Shown here: positions 33,276-42,566 of the stretch, piece by piece | Layout of the letters: each line of letters opens with the position of its first letter | Numbering within the stretch: the first letter of the stretch is position 1 | NCBI GenBank assembly: GCA_038237625.1 | Contig: JBBRYM010000003.1 | Span: forward strand, 186,001-250,000 | DNA length: 64,000 nucleotides | Reading direction: 5' to 3' | From: JAWVFM01 sp038237625 | GTDB taxonomy: Bacteria > Actinomycetota > Thermoleophilia > Solirubrobacterales > 70-9 | Notes under the pieces: model-generated | Databases searched by the model: none | What the model was told of the DNA's origin: nothing | What the model saw: the letters and a program-made list of their open reading frames with translations, nothing else | Position numbers and translations under genes: made by a program

Positions 33276-34169
33276 CTAGCCCGGGATCCAGTCGGCGATC
33301 ATGGCGCCGAGCTCGGGGCCCGCATCCTCCTGCAGGAAATGCGAGGCGTTCTCGACCTTGCGGGGCGGTTCGGCGTTGATCGCGGCAGCGAATCTCTCGC
33401 CCACCTCGAAGGGGATGATGAAGTCGGAGTCCGCCCAGAGGTGGAGCTTTGGGCGTTCGTCGGCTCGCAGCGCCTCGAGCGTGCGCTTGCCGGCCGCGGC
33501 CCCGGGCATCGCTGGATCGGTGGGCAGCATCAGAGGGAAGGCCCGGGCGCCGGCCTTCGACTCTGGTGTCGGGAACGGAGCGTCGTAGGCGGCAGCGACG
33601 TCGTCGCTCATGCCCCGCGCGCACGCCCCCCGGACCAGCATCGAAACGGGCAGGTCCTCGGTGCGCTCGACGAAGTCACGGAACTGCTTCCAGGCGTCGG
33701 ACATCGGCTGCTCGCCGGTGAAGAGGCCCGTGTCCATGATCACCATGCGGGCGAACCAGTCCGGGTGCTCGACGGCGAGGCGCAGGCCGATGGGACCGCC
33801 CCAGTCGTGAACGACGGCCGTCGCGTCGCTCAGCTCCAGATTCGCGAGTAGCTCGCCGACGAGCTCGACGTGGCGATCGTACGAGTACCAGCCGATGTCG
33901 GTCGGCTTGTCCGAGCGCCCGAATCCGGCGTAATCGGGGGCGATGCAGCGAAAGCCGGCATCGCGCACCGGGGGGATGACCTTGCGCCACAAATACGACC
34001 AGGTTGGCTCTCCGTGGAAGAAGACGACCGCGGGCCCCTCGCCCTCGTCGAGGTAGGCCATGCGGAGCCCGCCGGCCTCACCATAGGACGGCTCGAAGCC
34101 GAAGTCCGGCAAGCCGCCGAAGCGCTCATCCGGGGTCCGGTAGATGTCGGCACTCAATGGGAGACCCAC
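33276..34169 (-). CDS. Haloalkane dehalogenase (subfamily I type)
   Basis: 297 residues from GTG 34169, matching the family length (TTG 34157 is an alternative). HGEPTWSYLWRK (52-63) has the Glu-Pro-Thr-Trp of DhlA-type enzymes. The nucleophile and halide-binding Trp are D122-W123 (VVHDWGGPIGL). The acid is probably D247 or D249 (LWADSDF) and the base H277 (NASHFLQ). It converts a carbon-halogen bond to an alcohol and halide. Between the oxidase fusion upstream (74-base gap) and the epimerase downstream. Related epoxide hydrolases and dehalogenases overlap in sequence, but the D-W pair supports a dehalogenase. Confidence 0.88.
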   Translation of the reverse strand: MGLPLSADIYRTPDERFGGLPDFGFEPSYGEAGGLRMAYLDEGEGPAVVFFHGEPTWSYLWRKVIPPVRDAGFRCIAPDYAGFGRSDKPTDIGWYSYDRHVELVGELLANLELSDATAVVHDWGGPIGLRLAVEHPDWFARMVIMDTGLFTGEQPMSDAWKQFRDFVERTEDLPVSMLVRGACARGMSDDVAAAYDAPFPTPESKAGARAFPLMLPTDPAMPGAAAGKRTLEALRADERPKLHLWADSDFIIPFEVGERFAAAINAEPPRKVENASHFLQEDAGPELGAMIADWIPG

Positions 34170-34243
34170 GCCTCGGGCTGGGCCGTGATCTTCTCGACAG
34201 GCCTCGGGAGCTGGGCCTTGCCAATCTCCGCGAGGATCCTCAC

Positions 34244-37200
34244 CTAGGACGCCGCGATCGCCTCGGCCGTCCGGTGCGCCAGCGCCATGATCGTGACCAT
34301 CGGGTTGGTCCCCGACGCGGTCGGGAAGGCGCTCCCGTCGCCGATCCACACGCCGGGCGTGGTGTGGAGCTCCCCCCAGGGGTTGGCAACCGACGTGGAG
34401 GGGTCCGAGCCCATGCGGCAGCTGCCCATCTGGTGGGCCGAGAAGACGGCGTGCTCGAACGGGTCGAGCGGCGCCTCCTTGAGGGCCTGGCGGAAGGCGT
34501 CGAAGTCCTCGCCGCGGCGCCACTCCAGGCCCTTGCGCTGCAGCGCAACGATGCGCTCGGCGCCGGCGGCCTCGTGCACCCGGGCCACCGCCTCCAGCCC
34601 GGCGTGGAAATTCTGGATGTCGAGCTCATCGGTCAGGGGATAGGCGGGGATCGCGTTGCCGGCAGCGTCGACGTCGACGCGCCCGTGTCCGCGGTCGCGG
34701 ATCAGGAAGATGAGCCCGGATGTGTTGCGGAAGGCGGCCATGTCCTGCTTGTGCTGGCGCCCCGAACGCCACGGGGTGGCGGCCGCGCTGATGCCGACTG
34801 CGTGGTGCGCCCCCTCGAGCAGGTAGCCGTGGCCCTCGGGGCCTTCGGCGAACTCGTGCGAAAGGGCGGTCTGAGGGCCACCCCACCAGGCATCCTGAGG
34901 CTCGGAGTAGTTTGCGAAGAGCGCTCCCGCGGGGTGCAGGCGCAGGTAATCACCGACCGCAGGGCCCCCGATCTCCGAGCGGCGAAGTAGCGCCGGCGAC
35001 TCGATCGAGCCGCAGGCGACCACGACTTGCGGCGCACGAACCACGACCCGAGCGACGACCCCGTCCGGGCTCATGTAGGTGCCCTCGATCCCCGCCGCCC
35101 TGCCGTCCTCCACCAGGATGCGATCCGCGCGGCAGTTGACCACCAAATCGGCACCGCGCGCGTGGGCGTCGGCGAGGTACGTGCGCTGAGTGGAGTTCTT
35201 GGCACCGGTTACGTCACCGAAGCCGACGTAGCCCGCGAGGTTGGGGTCGTGGCGAGCGGGATCGACGTTGCGGGTGACGAGGTCGAAGTCCCAGCCGAGC
35301 GCCTCGCAGCCCTCTTTCAGGCGCTGGTGAGGACCGTTCAACTCTGAGCACTCGCTGGTCGCGTTGATGCGGGTCATCACCGCATCGAGGTGGCGGTCGT
35401 AGTCGGGTCCGTCGAGCCCCTCGAGTCCGAACTCGCGTGCCCACTGCTCGCGCACCCAGGGGAACGTTCGCAGGCAGTTCTGCCAGTTGATGACGGTGCC
35501 GCCACCGAGCGAGGACCCTGCCTGGATGGATACCTGGCCCTCGGCCGTCGGCATCGGGCCTCCGCGCAGATAGAGGTTCTGGTAGCCCCAGGCCTCGAGG
35601 CTATTGAAGTCGGACTCGTTGAAGTAGCCGCCCATCTCGACGACGCAGACCTGCTTGCCGGCCTCGGCCAGCGTCCCCGCGATGACTCCGCCGCCTGCAC
35701 CGGAGCCGACGATGCAGACGTCGGCCTCGATCGTCATCACTTCTCCCACCGCCTGCGGCCGGCGCACCTGCAGGGGCTTGGGCTCGTCCGCCGGAAGCGC
35801 CTGCGGTCCGGGATAGCCGATGGCGTCCCAGCTCGGGTTGCGGCCGGTGCCGAGGTCGGGGAGGACGTAGAAGAGCGAGAGGCTGAGGCCGCGGAGGGTC
35901 GTGATCCCTGCCAGAGCCTCGGGCCCGGAGTCCGACACGGCGTGGATAACCGCCTCCCGCGTCTCCAGCGGCGCCTCAGCGCTCAGGCCGTTCGCGGCCA
36001 GGGCATCGAGCAGCTGGGCAAGCCCCGCGAGCTGTTCGGGTGGGGCCCCCGACTGGAGCAGGGCGATCTCGATCGCCTCGGGCACGTTCTGGTGAGAGCC
36101 TGCGCGAGCCCAGAAGCCAAAGGGGTCGGACTCTCCCTCCGGCGGCTCCAGCGACGGGATCAGCGTGTCGGTGAACGCCACGAGCGTTCGCCGCTGCTCA
36201 TCGTTGAAGATCGTGCTGGTGGCCAGGGCCGCGAACGTCTCGCCGATCGTCCGCGAGACATCGGCCGAGTAGGGGAAGAAGTGCGCATCGCGGGACGGCG
36301 CGTAACCGGGGGTGACCATGATCGACTGGCGCTTCGTGTACTTGCGGATGCCGTCGGGGCCGTGGCGCGAACCGAGCCCCGATGCCTTCCAGCCGCCCAT
36401 CGGCAGCTCCAGCGCCCCGTAGTTGACCTGGGCGTCGTTGACGCAGGCAACTCCGGCCTCGATCCGCCGAGCGATCGCCTCGCCGCGGTCGGTGTCGCGT
36501 GTCCACACCGAGGCCTGAAGGCCGTACGGGCCGTCATTGGCCAGGGCGACGGCCTCGTCGGCGTCGGCGACCTTCATCACCGGCAGGGTCGGGCCGAATG
36601 TTTCCTCGCGCATGCACAGCATCGAGTGGTCCACGCCGGTGAGCACGGTGGGCTCATAGAAGCGCCCCGGGCCCTCGCCGGGCTTGCCGCCCGTCACCAC
36701 GGTCGCGCCCCTGGTCACAGCGTCGCGAACGTGCGAGTCGATGAGCTCGAGCTGCGGCTCGAAGATGATCGCGCCCACGTCGACCGTGCCGGGAGCGCCG
36801 GGGGGGCCCTGGCGAAGTCCTTCGACCTTGCTGCGAACCCGCTCCACGAACTCGTCGTGAATGGGCGCCTCGGCGTAGATGCGCTCGACCGAGATGCAGA
36901 CCTGCCCCGAGTTGTTCATGCCATAGCTGACTGCGGCGTTGGCGGCGCGCTCGAGGTCCGCATCGGCCAGCACGATCATCGGGTCCTTGCCGCCGAGCTC
37001 CAGGCTCACAGGCGTCAGGGTCTGGGCGGCCTGGGCCATCACCTTCTTGCCGGTGGCGACCGAGCCGGTGAACATGACCGCGTCGACCTCGTCGATCAGC
37101 GCCGAGCCGGTTTCGCCGCGGCCGGTCGCAACGGCGAAGACGTCCGCGGGAAGGCCGCACTCCGCAAGCATCTCCGCCATCAGAAGCGACGTCAGAGGCG

Positions 37201-37762
37201 TCACCTCGCTCGGTTTCAGGATCACGGCGTTGCCGGCAGCGAGGGCGGGGATGCAGTCGCCAAATGAGTTGTTGAGTGGGTAGTTCCACGGGCCGATCAC
37301 GCCGACCAGGCCGATCGGCGCGTAGCGGACGAGGAGCTTGCGGCCGCGCACGAACGGGGAGGCGGACTGGATCTCTTCGTCGGCGAGGTAGGCGGGCGCC
37401 ATCTTCGCCCAGAACTCCAGCGCGGCGAGGCCGTAGGAGAGCTCGGCAAACTGCGTCTCGTCCACCGGCCTGCCGGTCTCGCCACAGATCGTCGCCGCGA
37501 CCCGCTCGCCGTTCGCGGCGAGCCACGCACGAGCAGCGAGCAGGACCCTGGCTCGATCCTCGAACCCGGCCTCCGCCCAGGCTGGCTGTGCTGCCCGTCC
37601 CGCCTCCGCCAGCGAGTGGACCGTGGCGGCGTCGAGCGCGGGAACGTTCGCAAGTGTCTCGCCCGTGGCCGGGTTCTCCACGGCGATCGTCGCGCCGTTG
37701 GCGCCGGCGCCGTTCGCGCCTACGCCCGCAACATCCTCGGCAGCCGGAGCCTTGGCCTCCAC
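34244..37762 (-). CDS. Bifunctional aldehyde dehydrogenase - GMC oxidoreductase fusion
   Basis: 1172 residues in one uninterrupted frame. Residues ~25-490 are an NAD(P)-dependent aldehyde dehydrogenase: N160 (GPWNYP), E255 (LELGGKD), C289 (GQVCIS), ETFGP at 387-391. Residues ~500-660 resemble the helical N-terminal region of long-chain alcohol oxidases. From ~680 is a GMC flavoprotein: FAD loop IVGSGAGGGV (684-693), signature GSSLGGGTVINWQN, C-terminal HQMGSCRMG and GTNPMVTIM. Alcohol would be oxidised to aldehyde by the C-terminal half and to acid by the N-terminal half. First gene of an operon with a dehalogenase. No signal peptide. Confidence 0.93.
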   Translation of the reverse strand: MEAKAPAAEDVAGVGANGAGANGATIAVENPATGETLANVPALDAATVHSLAEAGRAAQPAWAEAGFEDRARVLLAARAWLAANGERVAATICGETGRPVDETQFAELSYGLAALEFWAKMAPAYLADEEIQSASPFVRGRKLLVRYAPIGLVGVIGPWNYPLNNSFGDCIPALAAGNAVILKPSEVTPLTSLLMAEMLAECGLPADVFAVATGRGETGSALIDEVDAVMFTGSVATGKKVMAQAAQTLTPVSLELGGKDPMIVLADADLERAANAAVSYGMNNSGQVCISVERIYAEAPIHDEFVERVRSKVEGLRQGPPGAPGTVDVGAIIFEPQLELIDSHVRDAVTRGATVVTGGKPGEGPGRFYEPTVLTGVDHSMLCMREETFGPTLPVMKVADADEAVALANDGPYGLQASVWTRDTDRGEAIARRIEAGVACVNDAQVNYGALELPMGGWKASGLGSRHGPDGIRKYTKRQSIMVTPGYAPSRDAHFFPYSADVSRTIGETFAALATSTIFNDEQRRTLVAFTDTLIPSLEPPEGESDPFGFWARAGSHQNVPEAIEIALLQSGAPPEQLAGLAQLLDALAANGLSAEAPLETREAVIHAVSDSGPEALAGITTLRGLSLSLFYVLPDLGTGRNPSWDAIGYPGPQALPADEPKPLQVRRPQAVGEVMTIEADVCIVGSGAGGGVIAGTLAEAGKQVCVVEMGGYFNESDFNSLEAWGYQNLYLRGGPMPTAEGQVSIQAGSSLGGGTVINWQNCLRTFPWVREQWAREFGLEGLDGPDYDRHLDAVMTRINATSECSELNGPHQRLKEGCEALGWDFDLVTRNVDPARHDPNLAGYVGFGDVTGAKNSTQRTYLADAHARGADLVVNCRADRILVEDGRAAGIEGTYMSPDGVVARVVVRAPQVVVACGSIESPALLRRSEIGGPAVGDYLRLHPAGALFANYSEPQDAWWGGPQTALSHEFAEGPEGHGYLLEGAHHAVGISAAATPWRSGRQHKQDMAAFRNTSGLIFLIRDRGHGRVDVDAAGNAIPAYPLTDELDIQNFHAGLEAVARVHEAAGAERIVALQRKGLEWRRGEDFDAFRQALKEAPLDPFEHAVFSAHQMGSCRMGSDPSTSVANPWGELHTTPGVWIGDGSAFPTASGTNPMVTIMALAHRTAEAIAAS

Positions 37763-37826
37763 CGCGGCCGAGTCTATCGGGGGAAGTCGCTGCCGGAGGG
37801 CGGCGGCGGCGTGCCACGATGCGCGC

Positions 37827-38990
37827 GTGAGAACGGTCGTCGTCTCCGATCTTCACCTTGGCTCCGGAGCGGGAGGAGATCTCCTGCGGCACGAGGCCCC
37901 TCGCGAGATCCTCATGGCGAAAGTCGCCGGCGCCGACCGCGTCATCCTGCTGGGAGACGTCCTCGAGATGCGCGACCGCCCCGTGGGCGATGTGGTCCGG
38001 ATCGCCGCCCCATTTTTCGCCGATCTCGCGGAGGCCGTGGGCGGGGCGCAGGTGGTCGTCGTTCCCGGAAACCACGACCACCACCTCGTCGAACCGTGGC
38101 TCGAGCGGCGGATGCTCGAAGGCGCCGCCCCGCTCGAGCTCGAGCAGCACACAGAGCCCGACGGAGCCCTCGCCGCGCTCGCGCGGGTGGGCGGCGGCGT
38201 TGAGCTCGATCTGGCCTACCCGGGGATCTGGCTCGCCGACGGCGTCTACGCCACGCATGGCCACTACCTCGACCGTCACCTCACCATCCCCACGTTCGAG
38301 CGGCTGGGTGTCGGAGCCGTCGAGCGCCTTCTTGGAATGCACACCACCGGACCCGACCCTCTGGACCCGCCAGGCGCCGACGAGCCGCCTGGGCCCGACC
38401 AGTACGAGCGCGCCCAGGGCCCGATCTACGCGCTTCTCTACGCGCTCGCCCAGGGGGCCGAGCCCGACCGGGTCGGAGCCGGCAACCCGACCCTCCGCCT
38501 CTGGCGCTCCGTCGCCCGTGGCAGCTCGCCGAGCAAGCGTGCACGCAACTGGTTACTGGGGTCGGTGGCGGTCCCCGGCGCCGTCGGCATCGCCAACCGG
38601 CTCGGCCTCGGCCCAGTCCAGGCCGACATCTCCGCCGGCGCGATCACGGCGGCCGGCCTTGTCGCGATCTCCGACGTGGTCGAGCGCCTGGGGATCGAGG
38701 CGCGAACCGTCATCTTTGGCCACACGCACCGCCGCGGCCCCATGCCGGGGGACGGCGACTGGACACTGCCGAACGGCGGCCGGGTCGTGAATACCGGCAG
38801 CTGGGTCCACTCTCCCACCCTCCTGCGAGCGACCGCCGACCGAAGCCCCTACTGGCCGGGAACGATCGCCGTCATCGAGGATGGCGCCGAGCCCGAGCAG
38901 TGCCACCTCCTCGACGGGCACACTCGGGAGGAGCTCGCCGGCTTGGCGGGCGACGAGAAGCCAGTGCCCGGCCCCCATCTTCGCAACTGA
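37827..38990 (+). CDS. Calcineurin-like metallophosphoesterase
   Basis: 387 residues from GTG 37827. Metal ligands are complete: SDLHLG (D8, H10), LGDVLEM, PGNHDHH, HGHYLD and GHTHRRG. The first half resembles LpxH-like/UDP-diacylglucosamine hydrolases. A middle insertion of about 150 residues (from GMHTTGPDPLDPPGADEPPG) sits before the last His motif. Divergent from the fusion gene, 64 bases apart, so the two may share a control region. Substrate unknown; an actinobacterium lacking lipid A would not use it as LpxH. Confidence 0.88.
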   Translation: MRTVVVSDLHLGSGAGGDLLRHEAPREILMAKVAGADRVILLGDVLEMRDRPVGDVVRIAAPFFADLAEAVGGAQVVVVPGNHDHHLVEPWLERRMLEGAAPLELEQHTEPDGALAALARVGGGVELDLAYPGIWLADGVYATHGHYLDRHLTIPTFERLGVGAVERLLGMHTTGPDPLDPPGADEPPGPDQYERAQGPIYALLYALAQGAEPDRVGAGNPTLRLWRSVARGSSPSKRARNWLLGSVAVPGAVGIANRLGLGPVQADISAGAITAAGLVAISDVVERLGIEARTVIFGHTHRRGPMPGDGDWTLPNGGRVVNTGSWVHSPTLLRATADRSPYWPGTIAVIEDGAEPEQCHLLDGHTREELAGLAGDEKPVPGPHLRN

Positions 38991-39038
38991 GGCGACGTTG
39001 ATCGAACCGCCAGGTCGCGCCCGCCGTAGTCTCAAGCG

Positions 39039-39443
39039 ATGACCCGGCTCGCGAAGCTAAACCTGTTGGTGCTCGTGCTGCTCGTCGGGCACGTCGTCGA
39101 CCACTCCGTCAATCAGCCGGCGCGCGACCTGCCTGCGACGGGCGGGGTCATCGGCATTGCGGGGTTCGTGCTGCTGGCGGCCTCTGCGATCGTCGCGCTG
39201 AGAAGGAGCCCGGCCACGGCCACGGTCTCCGTTTTCGCGGGCGCGGTGACGGCGATCGGCTTCGTCGCCGTCCATGTACTGCCGAGCTGGAGCGATGCGG
39301 TAAGCGACCCGTACTGGGACTTCAGCGCCAACGCGCTGTCCTGGTTCCTGCTTCTGGCGCCCCTCGCTGCTGCGCTCGCGCTCACGGTGTTCGCCGCGCA
39401 CGAGCTGTCGACTCCCGGCGCTCCCGCAGACGCGGGCGTCTGA
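39039..39443 (+). CDS. Small integral membrane protein (four helices)
   Basis: 134 residues with four predicted membrane helices: LNLLVLVLLVGHVVDH, IAGFVLLAASAIVAL, VSVFAGAVTAIGFVAVHVLP and WFLLLAPLAAALALTVFAA. His residues (GHVVDHSVNQP) lie near the first helix. Not recognised as a named family; inner-membrane location. 48 bases after the phosphoesterase on the same strand, possibly co-transcribed. Confidence 0.7.
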   Translation: MTRLAKLNLLVLVLLVGHVVDHSVNQPARDLPATGGVIGIAGFVLLAASAIVALRRSPATATVSVFAGAVTAIGFVAVHVLPSWSDAVSDPYWDFSANALSWFLLLAPLAAALALTVFAAHELSTPGAPADAGV

Positions 39444-39471
39444 GCTAGGAATTACGGCGGCGGACGGGTTT

Positions 39472-40986
39472 TCAATAGTGGACGATCCCGCTGGGGCGCC
39501 GAGGCTTGCCCTTCTCCTGGCGTGGCATGCGGTTCGGCGGAACGGGATACGGCGGCACGGGCGCGCCCGTCAGCCCGAGCGGCCCGAGCGGGCAGCTCGA
39601 TTCGGTCACCCGCGGGTCGATGATCGACGTGTTGGGCAGGTCGGGGACCGACCGCCGAGGCCGGGCGAAGTTGAAAGCCGCCGTGAGGTCGCCCACGGCC
39701 TTGCGCCGCCAGTAGCTGAGGTTCGGGACTTCGGCGCCGAACCGCCGCTCCAAGAAGCGCAGGATCGATGTGTGGTCGAAGCGCTCGGAGCAGACGAACC
39801 CGCCGCGGCTGAACGGCGAGACTACGAGCATCGGCACGCGGAAGCCCAGGCCGATCGGCTCGCGGATCCCGTCGGCGGCTGCGGGCAGGGTCGCCACGGT
39901 CAGCTTCTCGCCCTTGGTCCCCGGCGGCGGCACGAGCGGGGGTACGTGGTCGAAGAAGCCGCCGTTCTCGTCCCAGGTGATGAAGAGCGCCGTCTTGCGC
40001 CAGAGCTCGGGATCGGCGGTCAGGGCCTTCAGGATCATGTCGGTCGAGTTCTCGCCGAACACGGGCGGGGCCGGCGGGTGCTCGGACTTGATGATGGTGT
40101 CCCAGACCCAGGAGACCTGCGGCAGGCTGGCGGTCCGAATGTCGGCGAGGAAGTCGCCCGGGAAGGTCGGGGCGATGCCGTTGGCGATCAGCTCCGGATC
40201 CGACAGATACTGCGCGAAGAGCGGCATCGGCGGGTCCTCGGTGGGGGTGATCTCGTCGCCGGAGTAGCACTTCCAGCTGACCCCCCGCTCGCGCAGCTGC
40301 TCGGGCATCGTCGTCCACGACAGCGACCCGTAGTGGAATGGCCGATCCGATCCGAAGGTCTCGACGACCGGGCCGCCGTGCCTGCCCGCGGGGTCGATGG
40401 TGGCGGAGAACGCGTAGAGCTGGTTGGGGTCGGTCGGGCCGATCGCCGAGCAGTGGTAGGCATCGCAGATCGTGAAGGCGTCCGCGAGCGCGTAGTAGTA
40501 GGCGCGGTCGGCGCGGTCGTAGTAGCCCATCGTCAAGGTCCCGTAGTCGGGACCGTCCACGACGATGTGCTCGCGCACCCAGCGGTTCATCCTGCCGCCG
40601 TTCCACGCGTGGTGCTGCGGCCCCCAATCGTGAGTGATGTCGTGGGTGCACTCTCCGTCCATGGTCGAGTCGAGGTGGAAAGGGAAGAGCTTGCCGTGGT
40701 GGCCGGAGGCGTCGTAGCCGCGCTGCTTGAAGACGTGCTTGCGCGCCCTCGGGTCCGCGTAGCCGCGCACTCCCGGGTAGGTGCCGAAGTAGTGGTCGAA
40801 GGAGCGGTTCTCCTGCATGAAGATCACAACGTGCTCGATGTCCTTCAGGCGACCAAACCGCGGCTTCGCGGCGAGCGCCGCACTCAGACCGTCGCCTAAC
40901 GGGCTGAGCCGGTCGAGCCCGTAGAGCGTCGCGGCCCCTCCGAGCCCGGCGCGCAGAAGCTGTCGGCGGGTTGCGTCGTCTGTCAT
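39472..40986 (-). CDS. Phospholipase C / acid phosphatase family, Tat-exported
   Basis: 504 residues from ATG 40986. The twin-arginine signal TRRQLLRAGLGGAATL is at the N-terminus, so it is exported folded. The catalytic core carries IFMQENRSFDHYFGTYPGVR (metal and nucleophile region of the phosphoesterase family), HDWGPQHHAWNGG, and ITWDENGGFFDHVPPL. It hydrolyses phosphodiester or phosphomonoester bonds in phospholipids or similar substrates. The frame is open to 41109, but that part lacks a ribosome binding site and would bury the Tat signal. It diverges from the amidotransferase. Confidence 0.92.
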   Translation of the reverse strand: MTDDATRRQLLRAGLGGAATLYGLDRLSPLGDGLSAALAAKPRFGRLKDIEHVVIFMQENRSFDHYFGTYPGVRGYADPRARKHVFKQRGYDASGHHGKLFPFHLDSTMDGECTHDITHDWGPQHHAWNGGRMNRWVREHIVVDGPDYGTLTMGYYDRADRAYYYALADAFTICDAYHCSAIGPTDPNQLYAFSATIDPAGRHGGPVVETFGSDRPFHYGSLSWTTMPEQLRERGVSWKCYSGDEITPTEDPPMPLFAQYLSDPELIANGIAPTFPGDFLADIRTASLPQVSWVWDTIIKSEHPPAPPVFGENSTDMILKALTADPELWRKTALFITWDENGGFFDHVPPLVPPPGTKGEKLTVATLPAAADGIREPIGLGFRVPMLVVSPFSRGGFVCSERFDHTSILRFLERRFGAEVPNLSYWRRKAVGDLTAAFNFARPRRSVPDLPNTSIIDPRVTESSCPLGPLGLTGAPVPPYPVPPNRMPRQEKGKPRRPSGIVHY

Positions 40987-41140
40987 CGCGATCCCGGCGA
41001 GTCTCGCACTCCCGCGGCGGGCGGGGCGCCGGTATGTGACGAAAGAAGGCGACGCCCGTTTCCCCGCGATGGACGCGAAACGTCGCCATAGGTTGCGTTT
41101 CTCGTCCACCGGCGCCGGGGCTGGGTGGGAGACTGGGCCG

Positions 41141-41833
41141 GTGCCGGTGCTTGCGATCGTTCACCAGGCGGATGCCGGGGCAGGCGTTTTCGGCGAGGTG
41201 GTTCGCGCTCGCGGCGACACGCTCGAGGAGTGGAATCCGGTTGCCGGCGAGCCGAAGCCGGACCTCGACGGCTACGACGCTGCCTTCACGTTCGGCGGCG
41301 CCATGAACGTCACGGACGATCTGCCCTCATTGAATTTGGAGAAGCAGGCCCTCGCGAGCCTCTGCGACCGCGGGGTCCCGCTCCTGGGCATCTGCCTCGG
41401 CGCCGAGCTCCTCGCCGAGGTTGCGGGCGGCACCGTGCACCGGGTCGAACCCGAGATCGGCTGGCTCGAGGTCGAGGTCACGGAGGCGGCCCGTCAGGAT
41501 CCCGTTCTCGGCGGCCTCCCTCATAGCTTCAGCGCCTTTCAGTGGCACAGCTACGGCTTCGACCCTCCGTCCGAGGCCGTCGAGCTGGCGCATAGCCCCT
41601 CCTGTTCGCAGGCCTTCCGCATCGCCAACGCCTGGGCGATCCAGTTCCACGCCGAGGTGACCCAAGCCGACGCCGAGCACTGGGCCGACGACTACGCGAG
41701 CGACCCCGACGCCGTCGCGATGAACCTGGACCCCGAGGCCTTGCGCACCGAGATCCGCGAGCGGATCCGGGAATGGAACCAGCTCGGTCGCGAGCTGTGC
41801 TCGCAGTTTTTGGCCGCTGCTACTCGGGCGTGA
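41141..41833 (+). CDS. Class I glutamine amidotransferase (GMP-synthase-like)
   Basis: 230 residues from GTG 41141 with GGGAG upstream. Nucleophile elbow GICLGAELLAE contains the catalytic Cys. The His-Glu of the triad is in QFHAEVT. AFTFGGAMNVTD matches the glycine-rich loop. Free-standing amidotransferases of this type transfer ammonia or hydrolyse gamma-glutamyl amides. Its 3' end overlaps the convergent SDR gene by 14 bases. It might act with the gamma-glutamyl pathway next door, but it is on the opposite strand and belongs to a different family branch from the PuuD-like protein. Confidence 0.88.
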   Translation: MPVLAIVHQADAGAGVFGEVVRARGDTLEEWNPVAGEPKPDLDGYDAAFTFGGAMNVTDDLPSLNLEKQALASLCDRGVPLLGICLGAELLAEVAGGTVHRVEPEIGWLEVEVTEAARQDPVLGGLPHSFSAFQWHSYGFDPPSEAVELAHSPSCSQAFRIANAWAIQFHAEVTQADAEHWADDYASDPDAVAMNLDPEALRTEIRERIREWNQLGRELCSQFLAAATRA

Positions 41834-42566
41834 GGTAGGCGCCCGAAATACCGCCGTCGACCATGAAGGTCGAGGCCGTTATGAACGTCGACTCGTCGCT
41901 CGCCAGGAAAAGCGCGGCGTTCGCGATCTCCTCCACCTCGCCGAAGCGGCCGGCCGGAATATGGACGAGCCGGCGCGCCGCCTTCTCGGGATCCTTGGCG
42001 AAGAGCTCACGCAGGAGCGGCGTGTTGACCGGGCCCGGGCAGAGGGCGTTCACCCGGATCCGCTGGCGGGCGAACTCGACCCCGAGCTCGCGCGAGAGCG
42101 AGAGCACCGCGCCCTTGGACGCCGTGTAGGAGATCTGCGAAACGGCCGCGCCCATGACCGCCACGAACGACGCTGTGTTGATCACCGAGCCGCCGCCGGC
42201 GGCCTGGAGGTGCGGGATACCGTGCTTGCAGCAGAGGAACACGGAGCGGACGTTCACGTCCTGCACCCGCTGCCAGGCCTCCAGCGTCGTCTCGGTGACC
42301 GTGGTGTCGTCGCTGGGATTGATGCCGGCGTTGTTGAAAAGGACGTCGACGTGGCCGAACTCACCGGCGACGCGCTCGTAGAGGTCGTGGACCTGCTCCT
42401 CCTCGGTGACGTCGGCCTGGATCGCGAGTTCACCTTCGGCGCCCGCCGCGAGATCGACGCCCGCGACGCGCGCTCCCTCGCGCGCGAACAGCCGAGCTGA
42501 CTCGGCGCCGATGCCGCTCGCGGCCCCCGTGATCACGCAGACCTTGCCGTCGAGCCTTCCGGGCAT
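41820..42566 (-). CDS. Short-chain dehydrogenase/reductase (SDR)
   Basis: 248 residues. Cofactor loop TGAASGIG, NNAG, catalytic Ser region NTASFVAVMG and Y-x3-K (SYTASKGA) are intact, and the C-terminus is MVDGGIS, a 3-oxoacyl-reductase-type ending. The ATG overlaps the stop of the aldehyde dehydrogenase (TGATG), so it is the last gene of the putrescine-type operon. An alcohol or beta-hydroxy acid dehydrogenase role in the same pathway, for instance on the succinic semialdehyde branch, is possible but unproven. Confidence 0.88.
   Translation of the reverse strand: MPGRLDGKVCVITGAASGIGAESARLFAREGARVAGVDLAAGAEGELAIQADVTEEEQVHDLYERVAGEFGHVDVLFNNAGINPSDDTTVTETTLEAWQRVQDVNVRSVFLCCKHGIPHLQAAGGGSVINTASFVAVMGAAVSQISYTASKGAVLSLSRELGVEFARQRIRVNALCPGPVNTPLLRELFAKDPEKAARRLVHIPAGRFGEVEEIANAALFLASDESTFITASTFMVDGGISGAYLTPE

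Noticed and set aside
35390..37267. 625-codon plus-strand ORF opposite the ALDH-GMC fusion
   Set aside because: It is the mirror frame of a protein with complete catalytic motifs; no motif or ribosome binding site on the plus strand.
39478..40899. 473-codon plus-strand ORF opposite the phospholipase C gene
   Set aside because: Antisense shadow; Arg/Val/Gly-rich without structure, while the minus strand has a Tat signal and metal-site motifs.
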